Below, in pieces: positions 45,453-55,015 of a stretch of DNA of 64,000 nt. Origin of the DNA: Spongiibacter marinus (lineage in GTDB: Bacteria > Pseudomonadota > Gammaproteobacteria > Pseudomonadales > Spongiibacteraceae); assembly GCF_016906995.1 (NCBI RefSeq), contig NZ_JAFBBD010000003.1, positions 310,001-374,000 of the forward strand, in the 5' to 3' direction. The notes below the pieces were generated by a model. It saw only the letters and a program-made list of their open reading frames with translations, was not told where the DNA came from and made no database searches. Position 1 is the first letter of the stretch; every line of letters begins with the position of its first letter. The position numbers and the translations under genes are program-made.

Positions 45453-48400
45453 TCAGTCGATGTTCTCCACAATATTGTGCCCCGCAGCGATTCTAGGTTC
45501 AGTCGCTGACAGTTCGTGGTATTGCGCCAGCAACCGCCGCTGCTGCGCATTCGCCTGTTCAATACTGGCTTCTTTCACCGTGTCATAACCGCGGATTTTT
45601 TCCGGTAAGGCTGCAATGGCAACGGCGACGCTATAGTTGTGCGGTGCCAATGTAGGCAACAGGCTGCGCAGGGTATCGGCATAATCGGCGGCCAGCCGAC
45701 GTTCCAACCGGCGATGTTTGGCATAACCGAAGGGGTCGAACACGCTGCCACGCAGAAAGCGCAACCCGGCCAAGCAGCGAAAAACCGGCAATATCCAACT
45801 GCCGAACACCCGCTTCGGATAGCGGCCGGTATGCGGATCGCGACCAGACAATACCGGCGGCGCCAGATGAAAAGCGAGTTTGAAATCGCCCTCGAATGTT
45901 TCTGCCAGCGCCTGCTGTAACTCGCTGGAGCTGTGCAGTCGCGCCACTTCGTATTCGTCTTTATAGGCCAGTAGTTTGAAATAGTTGCTCGCCACAGCCT
46001 CAGATAACCTCGACCCCTCGGAGCCCAACTTGCGGTCAGCGGCCTGCACTTCCTCCATCAGTTGCCGATAGCGATCGGCGTAGGCGCGGTTCTGGTAAGC
46101 AATCAGTTCCTGGTAGCGGTGTTCAAGTGCTTCATCAAAAGCGGCACGCGGATCAAATACCGCCACCGCTTGCGGCTCGACTGCGTCGGGCGAAGCAGCC
46201 TTTTCCACCTCAGATAAATCGACGGCGGCTAGCCGCCCCCAAGCCAGGCTAGCCTTGTTCATCGAGACGGCAACGCCATTGAGCTCAATGGCACGCTCAA
46301 TCGCGGCAAGCCCAACTGGTAACCAGCCTTTTTGCAGCGCAAAGCCCACAAGAAACATATTAGTGGCAACTTCATTACCCATCAGAGCTGTAGCGAGGGA
46401 AGCGGCGGCGACAAACTGCGCTTGACGGTCATCGGTCACGTCAGTAATCGACGCGATCATTCCGTCAGCCGACAGATCTAGATCTGGGTTACTCGCAAAG
46501 TCGGAGGTAGGTGCGACACAGCGGTTTATCACGGCGCGAGTCTGTCCTGGCCTCATCTTCTGCAAAACATCTTTACCTGCGGCAACGACGATGTCACAGC
46601 CGATCACTAAATCCGCCGTAGTAATACGAGTAGCGTGAATCGAAGACTGATCTTCGGCTACGCGGATATGACTGGTTACCGGACCGTTTCGCTGGGCCAG
46701 GCCAGCCACATCCAGTACGGAACAACCACGCCCTTCCAAAAATGCCGCCATGCCGATCAACGCGCCGAGCGTTACAACACCAGACCCGCCGATACCGGTG
46801 ATAAGAACGCTGTAAGGGACGCGGCTATCCATACGCTCCGGCTGAGGCAGCGCTGACACACGCTGTAAAATATCAACACCAGCAACACCCCGACCGTTGG
46901 TAACGCCCCGCTTTCTGAGTTTACCGCCAAACACGGAGATAAAACTCGGGCAATAACCCTTAACGCAGGAGAAATCCTTATTACAAACAGATTGATTGAT
47001 ACGCCGTTTACGACCATAAGGGGTATCTTCTGGTTCGATGGCTATACAATTAGATTGCACGCTGCAATCGCCACAGCCTTCACAGACCCGAGAGTTAATA
47101 AAAATACGCTGGTCTGGGTCTTCAGCGCTACCACGCTTGCGCCGGCGTCGCAGTTCGGTGGCACAGTACTGGTCGTAAATAATCGCGGTCACACCCTTGT
47201 AATCACGCAGGGATTTTTGAACCCGATCAAGCTCATCGCGGTGATGAAGGGTCACGTTGTCTGCAAAGCCCGAATCATGGGAACGATACTGACTGGGGTC
47301 ATTCGCGACCAATGCGATACGGCGCACACCCTCGGCCTCCAATTGCCGACTCAGCACGTCCACACGCATTTGCCCCTCAATCTGTTGCCCCCCGGTCATC
47401 GCGATTGCGTCATTGACCAGAATTTTGTAGGTGATGTTAACCTTCGCAGCGACCGCCGCACGAATAGCTAGTAAGCCCGAGTGATAATATGTGCCATCGC
47501 CAATATTCTGGAATAGATGTTCTCGCTCGGTGAACGGCGCCATGCCTATCCAAGAGGCTCCCTCTCCCCCCATCTGAAATAAGGTGGGAGTATTACGTTC
47601 CGGCAAAAACGTCGCCATACCATGACAACCAATACCGCCGAAGGCCATACTTCCCTCTGGAACTTTGGTAGAGGTGTTATGAGGACAGCCGGCACAAAAG
47701 CTAGGCAGGCGATTCAGACTCTGTCCGACCATGGCACCCGTTTGATCTGTGACCACCGACAGGTCGAACTGTTTTTCACAACCGGGAATCAATCGTTGCA
47801 AACGAGCGGCTATAATCTGTGACAGGCCCTGTGGATTAAGCTCGCCGGTACTGCTAACTAGTGGTTTTCCGGCTTCATCAACCTTGCCGGTCAGCAACGG
47901 TCGGTTGTGCTGATTCACCAGCAAACTGGCCAGCTGCTCTTCGATTACCGGGCGCTTTTCTTCTATAACCAATACTTCGTCGTAACATCCGACAAACTCG
48001 CTGATATTGACCGGTTCTAGCGGCCACGGCATTGCAACTTTATAGATGCCAATTCCCAACTGGCTGCAAGCACTCAGATCAAGGCCTAAGCCGTCAAGCG
48101 CCTGCATGACATCTAGGTACGCCTTACCAGTGGTTACAATACCGAGCTTTCCTTGCTCACAAGCGACCACTGTTTTGTCCAGAGCATTGGCTCGAACGAA
48201 GGCCTGTGCAGCGGGCAGTCGATGTTGATACTGGCGCACTTCGGAAGCCTGGGCAGTAAGCCCCTCGCGGGCATTAAGACCACCCTCGGGCATGACGAAG
48301 TCACTGGGAATCACAGCCTTGAAGCGATTGGGGCTAACATCAACCGAAGATGAACTTTCTACAGTATCAGTGACACATTTCATCCCGACCCAACAGCCTG

Positions 48401-49058
48401 AAAAACGCGATAATGCAAAACCCGCCAAGCCAAAGTCGAGATATTCCTGCACGTTAGCCGGGTTGAGGTAAGGCATGCCGAAGTGAACAAAAGCGTGATC
48501 ACTCTGATGGGCCGTCGTGGAAGATTTGGCGCCGTGGTCATCACCAGCCAGCACTAGCGTTCCACCAAAACGGCTAGCGCCACTGTAGCTGCCGTGCTTG
48601 AGCGCATCACCAGAACGATCGACACCCGGCCCTTTGCCATACCAGAGTGAAAACACTCCGTCGTACCGGGCCTCACCGACGATATCGAGTTGCTGCGAAC
48701 CCCATACCGCGGTAGCGCCGAGATCTTCGTTTATACCCGGTTGAAAGTGTATATGGTTAGCAGCCAGATGATCTGAGGCTTGCTTCAACGCCGTGTCGTA
48801 ACCTCCCAGCGGCGACCCGGTGTAACCGGAAATGAAGCCTGCGGTATTAAGCCCCTGGGCCTCATCAAGCTGGCGCTGCATCAGCGGCAACCGAACCAGT
48901 GCCTGTGAGCCATTCAGGTAGACTCTTCCCTGCGTGCGTTGGTATCGATCTTCCAGAGCGTAAGTAGTCAGATCGCCGTCGCCATCCTGATCGGTAATAG
49001 TATGTGAGCTCATTGAGGTACCTGCTTCTGATAGTGGCGGAATCGTTGACTCACTCAT
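45453..49058 (-). CDS. Giant 2-oxoacid (indolepyruvate-type) ferredoxin oxidoreductase
   Basis: 1201 residues from ATG 49058. It is a fused IorA/IorB-like enzyme. An N-terminal pyrimidine-binding domain (SGYTGSPLGGYDTALKQA) and a TPP domain (GIGCHGMATFLP, LVNDAIAMTGGQ) are followed by Fe-S Cys clusters (CEGCGDCSVQSNC, CNKDFSCVKGYCP). The gamma-type domain follows (ITGIGGSGVVTLGALIGMAA, GLAQRNGPVTSHIR). Such enzymes convert 2-oxoacids to acyl-CoA with reduced ferredoxin. In a ring-cleavage operon it could process an oxoacid product. Overlaps the dioxygenase stop by 8 bases. Confidence 0.9.
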   Translation of the reverse strand: MSESTIPPLSEAGTSMSSHTITDQDGDGDLTTYALEDRYQRTQGRVYLNGSQALVRLPLMQRQLDEAQGLNTAGFISGYTGSPLGGYDTALKQASDHLAANHIHFQPGINEDLGATAVWGSQQLDIVGEARYDGVFSLWYGKGPGVDRSGDALKHGSYSGASRFGGTLVLAGDDHGAKSSTTAHQSDHAFVHFGMPYLNPANVQEYLDFGLAGFALSRFSGCWVGMKCVTDTVESSSSVDVSPNRFKAVIPSDFVMPEGGLNAREGLTAQASEVRQYQHRLPAAQAFVRANALDKTVVACEQGKLGIVTTGKAYLDVMQALDGLGLDLSACSQLGIGIYKVAMPWPLEPVNISEFVGCYDEVLVIEEKRPVIEEQLASLLVNQHNRPLLTGKVDEAGKPLVSSTGELNPQGLSQIIAARLQRLIPGCEKQFDLSVVTDQTGAMVGQSLNRLPSFCAGCPHNTSTKVPEGSMAFGGIGCHGMATFLPERNTPTLFQMGGEGASWIGMAPFTEREHLFQNIGDGTYYHSGLLAIRAAVAAKVNITYKILVNDAIAMTGGQQIEGQMRVDVLSRQLEAEGVRRIALVANDPSQYRSHDSGFADNVTLHHRDELDRVQKSLRDYKGVTAIIYDQYCATELRRRRKRGSAEDPDQRIFINSRVCEGCGDCSVQSNCIAIEPEDTPYGRKRRINQSVCNKDFSCVKGYCPSFISVFGGKLRKRGVTNGRGVAGVDILQRVSALPQPERMDSRVPYSVLITGIGGSGVVTLGALIGMAAFLEGRGCSVLDVAGLAQRNGPVTSHIRVAEDQSSIHATRITTADLVIGCDIVVAAGKDVLQKMRPGQTRAVINRCVAPTSDFASNPDLDLSADGMIASITDVTDDRQAQFVAAASLATALMGNEVATNMFLVGFALQKGWLPVGLAAIERAIELNGVAVSMNKASLAWGRLAAVDLSEVEKAASPDAVEPQAVAVFDPRAAFDEALEHRYQELIAYQNRAYADRYRQLMEEVQAADRKLGSEGSRLSEAVASNYFKLLAYKDEYEVARLHSSSELQQALAETFEGDFKLAFHLAPPVLSGRDPHTGRYPKRVFGSWILPVFRCLAGLRFLRGSVFDPFGYAKHRRLERRLAADYADTLRSLLPTLAPHNYSVAVAIAALPEKIRGYDTVKEASIEQANAQQRRLLAQYHELSATEPRIAAGHNIVENID

Positions 49059-50010
49059 TGCGCAGCGAATCACTGGAGGCCATAACTGCCTCAACCAACC
49101 CGTGATGCCCCCAGACATCGCCCTCACAGAACTCGTTCACCGTCCAGCTGTCGTCAATTAGCAAGCACCCGCAGCCGATTTCCACATCGAAGCCCGAGGG
49201 ACTGTTCATATAGAACGACAACATGCCATCATTACGGTGGCGGCCTAAGCTACTGCTAACCTTGACCTCTTGCTGCATGGCCCGATCAAGCGCCTTGCCC
49301 ACATCATCAATGTCTCGCATTTCGAACATCAGATGTTGCAGACCGCTGACATTTTTCATCCCGATAAGTGCTAGGCTATGATGGCGTTCATTACATCGAA
49401 GAAATTTCAACGCTGACTCCGGCCCCATACGGATATAGTCCGACAGTTTGAAACCGAGCACGCGTGTGTAAAAATCGAAATTGCTTTCCAGGTCATCGAC
49501 AAACAGATTCAGGTGGCCAATGCCGAGGTGGCCGGCAACAAATTGCTGGCCGTGGCAGGGCGAGGTGAAGTTGTAATCTTTGGTCGGCCCGTAAAACAAC
49601 TCCAGACTGTTACCCGCAGGATCCTGCAGGTAGGCAATCGCCGACACCGCGCGGGAGCGAGCTTCTTCGTCACTGCCTCTGCGCACATTAATGCCCTGGG
49701 CATCAAGTTCGGCGACAGCGCCTTCCAACGCCAATTTGTCTTCCAGCTCTAGACCAAGATAAAGCAGGCCGCGCTTATCATCAGCAGGGTGAACGGCCAC
49801 ACGCCATTGCCAATCATCCATTTTCAGAAACACCGATCCGTCCGGTGCAATACCACTCCTGTTATCGATATGGTTTGACTGCGGTTCTCCCCAACCTTCA
49901 CCGGGTATCGCTCGCGACGGCATCATACCGACCACATCAACGCCGTACCTCAACCAGGACTTAGGCTCAACTGCAGCAATACCGATATATCCAACGGATT
50001 TAATCTTCAT
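49051..50010 (-). CDS. Type I extradiol dioxygenase (BphC/HsaC-like)
   Basis: 319 residues from ATG 50010 behind AAGGAG. Two VOC modules, the C-terminal one catalytic. Fe(II) ligands are seen as H166 (GIGHLNLF), H226 (LQHLMFEM) and E277 (FDVEIGCG). The nearby FLRCNERHHSLAL and LGRHRNDGMLSFYMNSPSG are hallmarks of 2,3-dihydroxybiphenyl dioxygenases. It opens a catechol ring next to the hydroxyls. This implies that the pathway forms a catecholic ring, as in aromatic or steroid A-ring degradation. Confidence 0.92.
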   Translation of the reverse strand: MKIKSVGYIGIAAVEPKSWLRYGVDVVGMMPSRAIPGEGWGEPQSNHIDNRSGIAPDGSVFLKMDDWQWRVAVHPADDKRGLLYLGLELEDKLALEGAVAELDAQGINVRRGSDEEARSRAVSAIAYLQDPAGNSLELFYGPTKDYNFTSPCHGQQFVAGHLGIGHLNLFVDDLESNFDFYTRVLGFKLSDYIRMGPESALKFLRCNERHHSLALIGMKNVSGLQHLMFEMRDIDDVGKALDRAMQQEVKVSSSLGRHRNDGMLSFYMNSPSGFDVEIGCGCLLIDDSWTVNEFCEGDVWGHHGLVEAVMASSDSLRNE

Positions 50011-50011
50011 T

Positions 50012-50470
50012 CTATTCTCCTTGACGACCTGACGGTTCCAATACCCAACACGGCAGGGCAACATCATCAGCGAGTCGTTTAAATTCAATACTAACGGCCT
50101 GACCAATGCTGAGCTGATCAGCACGAACACCTTGGATGTCACCCCCAGGTGCCAGCAGCAATGGACCAACCACTCGCAAGTCTTCATGCTCATCTAGACT
50201 GACAACGGCAGTTACATATGGCGTCAAAGCCTCAAAGGCTGGAAGTAACGGCGAAGCCGGTGTGGCGAAGGACCAGACCTTGCCGCGCCCCGACATAACT
50301 TGCCACCCGCTGTCAGAGCTTTGACATTTCGGGCACATCGGACGCGGCGGAAATCGCAGCAGACGACAGCCGCTGCAGCGCTGAACCACCAATTGCGACT
50401 GCAGGGCCGACGCCCAGAAGCCATGATCCACAGGATCATTTGTCACTGGTAGGGGAAGGTCATTTATCAT
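50012..50470 (-). CDS. Zn-ribbon/OB-fold DUF35 protein
   Basis: 152 residues from ATG 50470. A Cys4 zinc ribbon (CSGCRLLRFPPRPMCPKC) is followed by an OB-fold (GRGKVWSFATPASPLLPAF, PYVTAVVSLDEHEDLRVVGPLL). DUF35 proteins bind acyl-CoA and are partners of thiolase-like enzymes, notably retro-aldolases of steroid side-chain degradation. The thiolase-like gene in the same operon is the likely partner. One base separates its stop from the dioxygenase start. Confidence 0.88.
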   Translation of the reverse strand: MINDLPLPVTNDPVDHGFWASALQSQLVVQRCSGCRLLRFPPRPMCPKCQSSDSGWQVMSGRGKVWSFATPASPLLPAFEALTPYVTAVVSLDEHEDLRVVGPLLLAPGGDIQGVRADQLSIGQAVSIEFKRLADDVALPCWVLEPSGRQGE

Positions 50471-50506
50471 CTCGTAATACCTGTACAGAAAATTAGGCTG
50501 CAATAA

Positions 50507-50974
50507 TCAGGCGCGATACAGCAGTTTCCAATCGAATGCGAGCGCAGGTCGGCCTTTGCCCACTTCATGAATAGCCACTCCCACAGTAAGCATTACACCG
50601 CCCTTTGCGTGTTCGACTTCACGTAAGCGGGTGTGGCCATGCAAGCTGGCACCAGCTGGCACTGGGCTGATAAAACGCACATTCTCCAGCCCGTAGTTTA
50701 GGGCGTTGCCGTGGCCGACGATCTGATAGTTGGTGGTGTTTTTAATCAGCGTGGACATGCCCAACACCAGAAAACCGTGGGCGATGGTGCTACCAAACGG
50801 ACTGTCCCGGGTGGCGCGATCGACATCGACATGAATCCACTGGTGATCACCAGTCATCTCGGCGAAGAGATCGATCATGCGCTGGTCAATTGACACCGGC
50901 TTACTCCAGGGCCCAAACTCATCGGAGCGCATTGCGCGCAGGGTATCGACATCATCAAATCGAACGTCTTGCAT
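50507..50974 (-). CDS. MaoC-family (R)-enoyl-CoA hydratase
   Basis: 155 residues from ATG 50974. AEMTGDHQWIHVDVDRATRDSPFGSTIAHGFLVLGM contains the hydratase 2 Asp-His dyad and substrate-binding segment. It hydrates a trans-2-enoyl-CoA to the R-3-hydroxyacyl-CoA. NodN-like in length. Within the long operon, between a DUF35 gene and enoyl-CoA hydratases of the crotonase fold. Confidence 0.87.
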   Translation of the reverse strand: MQDVRFDDVDTLRAMRSDEFGPWSKPVSIDQRMIDLFAEMTGDHQWIHVDVDRATRDSPFGSTIAHGFLVLGMSTLIKNTTNYQIVGHGNALNYGLENVRFISPVPAGASLHGHTRLREVEHAKGGVMLTVGVAIHEVGKGRPALAFDWKLLYRA

Positions 50975-51006
50975 AGTTCTGTCCTTACAATGGCCGTGGC
51001 GGGCCG

Positions 51007-51747
51007 TTAATGACTGCTTGCGGAAAAATACGCAGTAAATTCCCGGCTGGCTTGTTGTTCTCGCTCCATACACTCAACCAGTGAAGAGCCGAAACTGTCG
51101 CGCAAAAGCTGCTTGGACTGGCTGACGATACTGCCCGGGGCGGCGCTGATACTGCGCGCCATAGCGATCGCGGTGTCCAATAGTTGTGCGGCAGGCACAA
51201 TCTGTTGCACCAGCCCCAGTTTTTGCGCGGTATCAGCGCTTAAGCAGCGGCTGTTTAACAACACATCATCTGCGCTGCCGGCACCAATCAAACGGGGCAG
51301 AAAATAACTGCTGCCAAAACCGGGCACGACACCGAGGCGCACGAAGGGAAAGTCAAACCGCGCTTGGTCAGAGGCTATTCGCAAATCGAAGGGCAGCGTC
51401 ATGGTGGCACCGACCCCTGAGGCGACTCCGTTCACCGCCGCGATCATCAGTTTCGGCGACGAGGCGATCTCGGCGGCAAAACCGCTGATAAAATGTTCTT
51501 CGCCTAGCCGCTTGCCGCAGTTCGCCACCTTCCCTTGCAGAAAGTCCCGATCGGCTCCCGCACAGAACCCTCGCCCCTCCCCCGTCAGCACCAGCGCCCT
51601 GACGTCTGACTGCTCGACACCACGGCGGTAGGCATGAACAACTTCTTCGCCCATATCCGGTGTGTAGGCGTTTAACTTTTCCGGTCGCGACAGCTTGATC
51701 ACAGCGACGCCACGATCAACCACGTAGGTAATATTCTGATAATCCAT
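51007..51747 (-). CDS. Enoyl-CoA hydratase/isomerase (crotonase family)
   Basis: 246 residues. VIKLSRPEKLNAYTPDM, GEGRGFCAGADRDFLQG (first oxyanion loop) and AAVNGVASGVGATMTLPFDLRIASDQARFDFPFVRLGVVPG (second oxyanion loop) are family marks. FDFPFVRLGVVPGFGSSYFLPRL has no Glu in the classic hydratase position, so isomerase or hydrolase activity is possible. Operon position between MaoC and a second crotonase. Confidence 0.87.
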   Translation of the reverse strand: MDYQNITYVVDRGVAVIKLSRPEKLNAYTPDMGEEVVHAYRRGVEQSDVRALVLTGEGRGFCAGADRDFLQGKVANCGKRLGEEHFISGFAAEIASSPKLMIAAVNGVASGVGATMTLPFDLRIASDQARFDFPFVRLGVVPGFGSSYFLPRLIGAGSADDVLLNSRCLSADTAQKLGLVQQIVPAAQLLDTAIAMARSISAAPGSIVSQSKQLLRDSFGSSLVECMEREQQASREFTAYFSASSH

Positions 51748-51770
51748 AACAACACTCCGATTCCATTCGT

Positions 51771-52559
51771 TTAATCTGGTCGATACGGCTGCCAGACCGG
51801 GGGCCGACCGTCCTGAAAAGCACGCAGGCCTTCTGCAAAATCAGGGCTTTGGTTATGGGCAATGATCTGCTCCCAAGCGAAATCCACCGCCGCATCTAGG
51901 GGCTGCTGCTTTGCGGCCCAGATCGCTTTCTTGGTGCGTGCCATGGCGCTGGGGCAGTTCCCGACCATCTGCCGAGCCAGCTGCAGTGCTCGCGCCATTA
52001 ACTGATCCGCGGCAACCACTTCACCGACCAGACCACACTGCAGGGCCCGTTCAGCACTGACACGCTCGGCAGATCCAAGCAATGCCATTCGCAGCACCGC
52101 TTCGATCGGCATGCGCCGTGCCAATCCCACCGGTTCAACACCCGACACCAGACCAACACTGACGTGGCTGTCAAAAAAAATTGCCGTGTTTGCGGCGATA
52201 ACAATGTCGCTGTCGGCGATAAAGTGCAGACCACCGCCGACCACCACACCGTTGACGGCACAGATCACCGGCTTCCAGACATTGTTCTGCAAAGCAGTCC
52301 AGCCGCATGATTGTTTGGCGGCTCCGGCCGATGACAGATCAATATCCGGTAAATCGCTAATATCAGCACCGCTGCAGAATGCCTTGCCCTGACCGGTCAG
52401 CACCGCCACTACGGCATCGGGGTCCTGATTAAAATGCTGCCAGACCTCTGGCAACTCACGACTCATCTGCGAATTAATCGCATTTTTCCGCGACGGGCGA
52501 TTCAATGTGATAACGGCGACACCACGGTCGAGCTTATAGTCGATTGTTTCGGTGTTCAT
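51771..52559 (-). CDS. Enoyl-CoA hydratase/isomerase (crotonase family)
   Basis: 262 residues from ATG 52559. VITLNRPSRKNAINSQM, GQGKAFCSGADISDLP and CAVNGVVVGGGLHFIADSDIVIAANTA are the crotonase motifs; FFDSHVSVGLVSGVEPVGLAR replaces the usual catalytic region. Its ATG overlaps the stop of the acyl-CoA dehydrogenase (ATGA), so the two are co-translated. A longer reading frame upstream is only the antisense-like shadow of that gene. Confidence 0.87.
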   Translation of the reverse strand: MNTETIDYKLDRGVAVITLNRPSRKNAINSQMSRELPEVWQHFNQDPDAVVAVLTGQGKAFCSGADISDLPDIDLSSAGAAKQSCGWTALQNNVWKPVICAVNGVVVGGGLHFIADSDIVIAANTAIFFDSHVSVGLVSGVEPVGLARRMPIEAVLRMALLGSAERVSAERALQCGLVGEVVAADQLMARALQLARQMVGNCPSAMARTKKAIWAAKQQPLDAAVDFAWEQIIAHNQSPDFAEGLRAFQDGRPPVWQPYRPD

Positions 52560-53746
52560 GCGAGGGCCGCCTTTAACCGCGACACTCGGTGCTGCATTGC
52601 GAGTGACTGTGCACCGGGAAACAACTGCTCTGCGATGCGCCGCTCTAATTCCGCTGGTTCTCCGTTGAGCAGCTGCAATTGCTTGGCGCGGCGAAAGAAC
52701 AACTGCGGATCGGCCTCGAGGGTGTAACCGATGCCGCCATGAATCTGAATTGCCAGCGCTGCCGCCCGACGAAAGGTTTCGCAGGCCTGCAGTTTTGCCA
52801 TCATTGCCAGCTTGCTGAAGGGCCTGCCCCGATCTTTCATCCACGCTGCCTGATGTACCAGCGTGCGAGCCCCATCGATAGCGACGACGATGTCCGCTAG
52901 GTAGTGGGCGATCGACTGGAAGCCACCGATAGGTCTGCCAAAGGCTTTGCGATAGTTCGCATATTCATTGCTGATTTCATGAATACGCTCGGCGGCACCA
53001 ACGGCATAGGCCGCCAGCGGCAACAGCGCTACATCGTTAACGTATTGCCATTGCGACCAACAACAGGCGTCTTGCTCCCCGGCTCCGAGTCGGTGTTGTT
53101 CAGCAACAAACAGTTGATCGAAGTCGCAGCGATATAGAGCGTCTTTAGCGTGGTTGTGTTGATAGCTCAGTGTTGCGTTTTCTTGTAACTGTTCACTGCT
53201 AACCAAGAATGTCAGTCGCTTGTCCTGATCGCCTCTGGCCAGCACAAGCACCGCATCAGCCTGGCGAGCATAGGGCACCAAGTGTTTACAGCCTGTGATG
53301 GTGTATCCACCATCGACGCGCTTGGCCTGCAGGGAAATGCTGTTCTTCTGTGTGCCTCGGCCGGGCTCTGACAGGGCCACCGTTAGCAGACGCTCTCCGC
53401 TGGCAATACCGGTCAGCCACTGTTGCTTCTGTGCCGCACTCCCCTGTATAGCCAACAACCCGCCAGCCAGCATTGAGCTGCAATGGTGGGGGGAAACGGC
53501 CAGTGCGCGGCCAAACTGCTCGTAGACGACAACCGTTTCCAGCAGACCAAGGCCAAGACCGCCATCGTCGGAGTCGATATTGAGCCCTGTAATACCCAAT
53601 TCGCCAAGCGACGACCAGAACGCCTCACAATACCCGGGCTCAGTGCCTTCGAGCTCGCGCAGCCTAGTCAGCGGCAGGGTTTGTTCACACACCTTGTTCA
53701 CCATGTCGCCCAGCATTATCTGTTCTTCTGAAAAACCAAGATCCAT
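52556..53746 (-). CDS. Acyl-CoA dehydrogenase, divergent type
   Basis: 396 residues from ATG 53746 (MDLGFSEEQIMLGDMV). VALSEPGRGTQKNSI is a changed FAD loop, and the C-terminus reads IQIHGGIGYTLEADPQLFFRRAKQLQLLNG, without the usual IYxGTxEIQ. Such forms often pair with a standard subunit in heterotetrameric dehydrogenases for ring or steroid acyl-CoAs. The enzyme at 40071 could be the partner. First gene of the long operon, with operator site A 66-95 bases upstream. Confidence 0.85.
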   Translation of the reverse strand: MDLGFSEEQIMLGDMVNKVCEQTLPLTRLRELEGTEPGYCEAFWSSLGELGITGLNIDSDDGGLGLGLLETVVVYEQFGRALAVSPHHCSSMLAGGLLAIQGSAAQKQQWLTGIASGERLLTVALSEPGRGTQKNSISLQAKRVDGGYTITGCKHLVPYARQADAVLVLARGDQDKRLTFLVSSEQLQENATLSYQHNHAKDALYRCDFDQLFVAEQHRLGAGEQDACCWSQWQYVNDVALLPLAAYAVGAAERIHEISNEYANYRKAFGRPIGGFQSIAHYLADIVVAIDGARTLVHQAAWMKDRGRPFSKLAMMAKLQACETFRRAAALAIQIHGGIGYTLEADPQLFFRRAKQLQLLNGEPAELERRIAEQLFPGAQSLAMQHRVSRLKAALA

Positions 53747-53811
53747 AATCGGCCTCTGGCCGCGGCTCACCGCGGAATGTTTATAAAATTGATCAACAAA
53801 AAAATACTAAT

Positions 53812-53841
53812 ATGAGCCCAAGCTCACCTAAAACTCGCTTT
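53812..53841. promoter_or_regulatory. Putative TetR operator and promoter block, site A
   Basis: On the plus strand ATGAG-CCCAAG-CTCAC (53812-53827), followed by CTAAAACTCGCTTT. Read toward the dehydrogenase it begins AAAGCGAGTTTTAGGTGAGC and continues to CTCATATTAG. The same sequence with few changes occurs at 55016-55045. It marks a second promoter, inside the minus-strand cluster. Confidence 0.65.
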
Positions 53842-53850
53842 GCCGCACCA

Positions 53851-54348
53851 TCAGCCCATAGCCTGATCGCCCTGGGCCAATAGCAGATCCGCCCACGCGT
53901 TATCGGTAAAAGACCAGGGGGAATTTTCTGCGGCAATGACAACCTGTACCGCCGACTCCGTAACGACCTCGGCAGCGACACTGATCGTTATCGCTAGGTC
54001 AAACCAGATACAGCCAGCTTGTTCAGTCAGTCCTTTCACCCGACCACGAAACACCATCTTGCCACCAGGGCAAATCGGCTTTTTCATGGCAAAGCGCAAA
54101 CGCGAAACCCTTGCTTCGCTGCCGGCCCAGTCGCTTACATAGCGACTTAGCCAACCCGCCTGGGTGTAGTTATTCATAATGATGTCGGGAAGACCGGCCT
54201 GCGATCGGGCATAGTCGCGGTCGTGATGGATCGGCTGCCAATCTCGGGAGCCGGTAGCCCCCATGATGATGGTTTTCGCGGTGACCTCGACTTGCAGTTC
54301 CGGCAAACGGTCGCCAACCCGAACAGCAGACATTGACTTGATTGTCAT
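53851..54348 (-). CDS. MaoC-like hotdog hydratase subunit (catalytic)
   Basis: 165 residues. GATGSRDWQPIHHDRDYARSQAGLPDIIMNNYTQAGWLSRYV holds the Asp-His hydratase motif. Its start overlaps the stop of the preceding hotdog gene (ATGA type), so the two make a two-subunit hydratase. The arrangement is like ChsH1/ChsH2-type enzymes, where one hotdog is catalytic and the other binds the bulky acyl chain. It fits a large ring-bearing substrate. Confidence 0.82.
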   Translation of the reverse strand: MTIKSMSAVRVGDRLPELQVEVTAKTIIMGATGSRDWQPIHHDRDYARSQAGLPDIIMNNYTQAGWLSRYVSDWAGSEARVSRLRFAMKKPICPGGKMVFRGRVKGLTEQAGCIWFDLAITISVAAEVVTESAVQVVIAAENSPWSFTDNAWADLLLAQGDQAMG

Positions 54349-54887
54349 AGCGACGCCTCCTTGCGATAGCTAACGAATTTCAGCGTCTGGATGCCCGCCA
54401 GCTGGTTATCGCGATGATAGTAGTGAACAGCAATGGTCCAGCGCCGGCCCGGTCCCATCCGGGTCTGGTATTGTTCGCCAATCTCGACCAGCACCTGTTC
54501 TGCGCGCAGCGAGTCGCCACTGCGAACCGGCCTAAAAAATAACAATTCGACATCGACCACCACGCCAAACGGCAACTCGAGTTCATCTTTCAAAAGGAAA
54601 TGCAGTTCGAGTGTTCGCTTTCTGTCTCGCCCCGGATCAGGGTGCCAGTCGTGATCAACTACCCAGGACGGCAACATCGCCGGCGGTGCAATCGGCCCCG
54701 CTTCGCTGCCGGGTACTGCATCCCAATAGGCCTGATTACGATCTTCAACGGCAACACAGTAGTTCAACCACAGGCCCTGCTCTGCAACCAGAACAGGATC
54801 CATACAAATCACAGGCTTACCTACCCAACTGGCGACCTGTTCCGGTAAGGGCGGTGACGAATCGCAATCCACGTTGTACTCCTCCAA
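54345..54887 (-). CDS. Non-catalytic hotdog partner (FAS1-like dehydratase domain)
   Basis: 180 residues. AMLPSWVVDHDWHPDP and LFFRPVRSGDSLRAEQVLVEIGEQYQTRMGPGRRWTIAVHYYHRDNQLAG are typical of the N-terminal MaoC/FAS1-like hotdog. It lacks the D-H hydratase pair. Co-translated with the catalytic hotdog gene downstream. First gene on the minus strand from the divergent promoter region 54888-55119. Confidence 0.82.
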   Translation of the reverse strand: MEEYNVDCDSSPPLPEQVASWVGKPVICMDPVLVAEQGLWLNYCVAVEDRNQAYWDAVPGSEAGPIAPPAMLPSWVVDHDWHPDPGRDRKRTLELHFLLKDELELPFGVVVDVELLFFRPVRSGDSLRAEQVLVEIGEQYQTRMGPGRRWTIAVHYYHRDNQLAGIQTLKFVSYRKEASL

Positions 54888-54962
54888 TAACTGTACGCTG
54901 TGCCACGGCCTAATATTCTTTGTGGCGGCCTCGAAAAGTACGCGGTTGGGCTATTCAGTTTT

Positions 54963-54972
54963 AACTCGCTTT
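54963..54972. promoter_or_regulatory. Extra AACTCGCTTT box
   Basis: AACTCGCTTT is the exact inverse of AAAGCGAGTT at 55016-55025 and equals the box in site A (53832-53841). It may be part of the promoter for the hotdog pair on the minus strand. Confidence 0.4.
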
Positions 54973-55015
54973 TTACCTGCATTCTTTCAATTACGATCGA
55001 TGCAGCGAGTGATTC

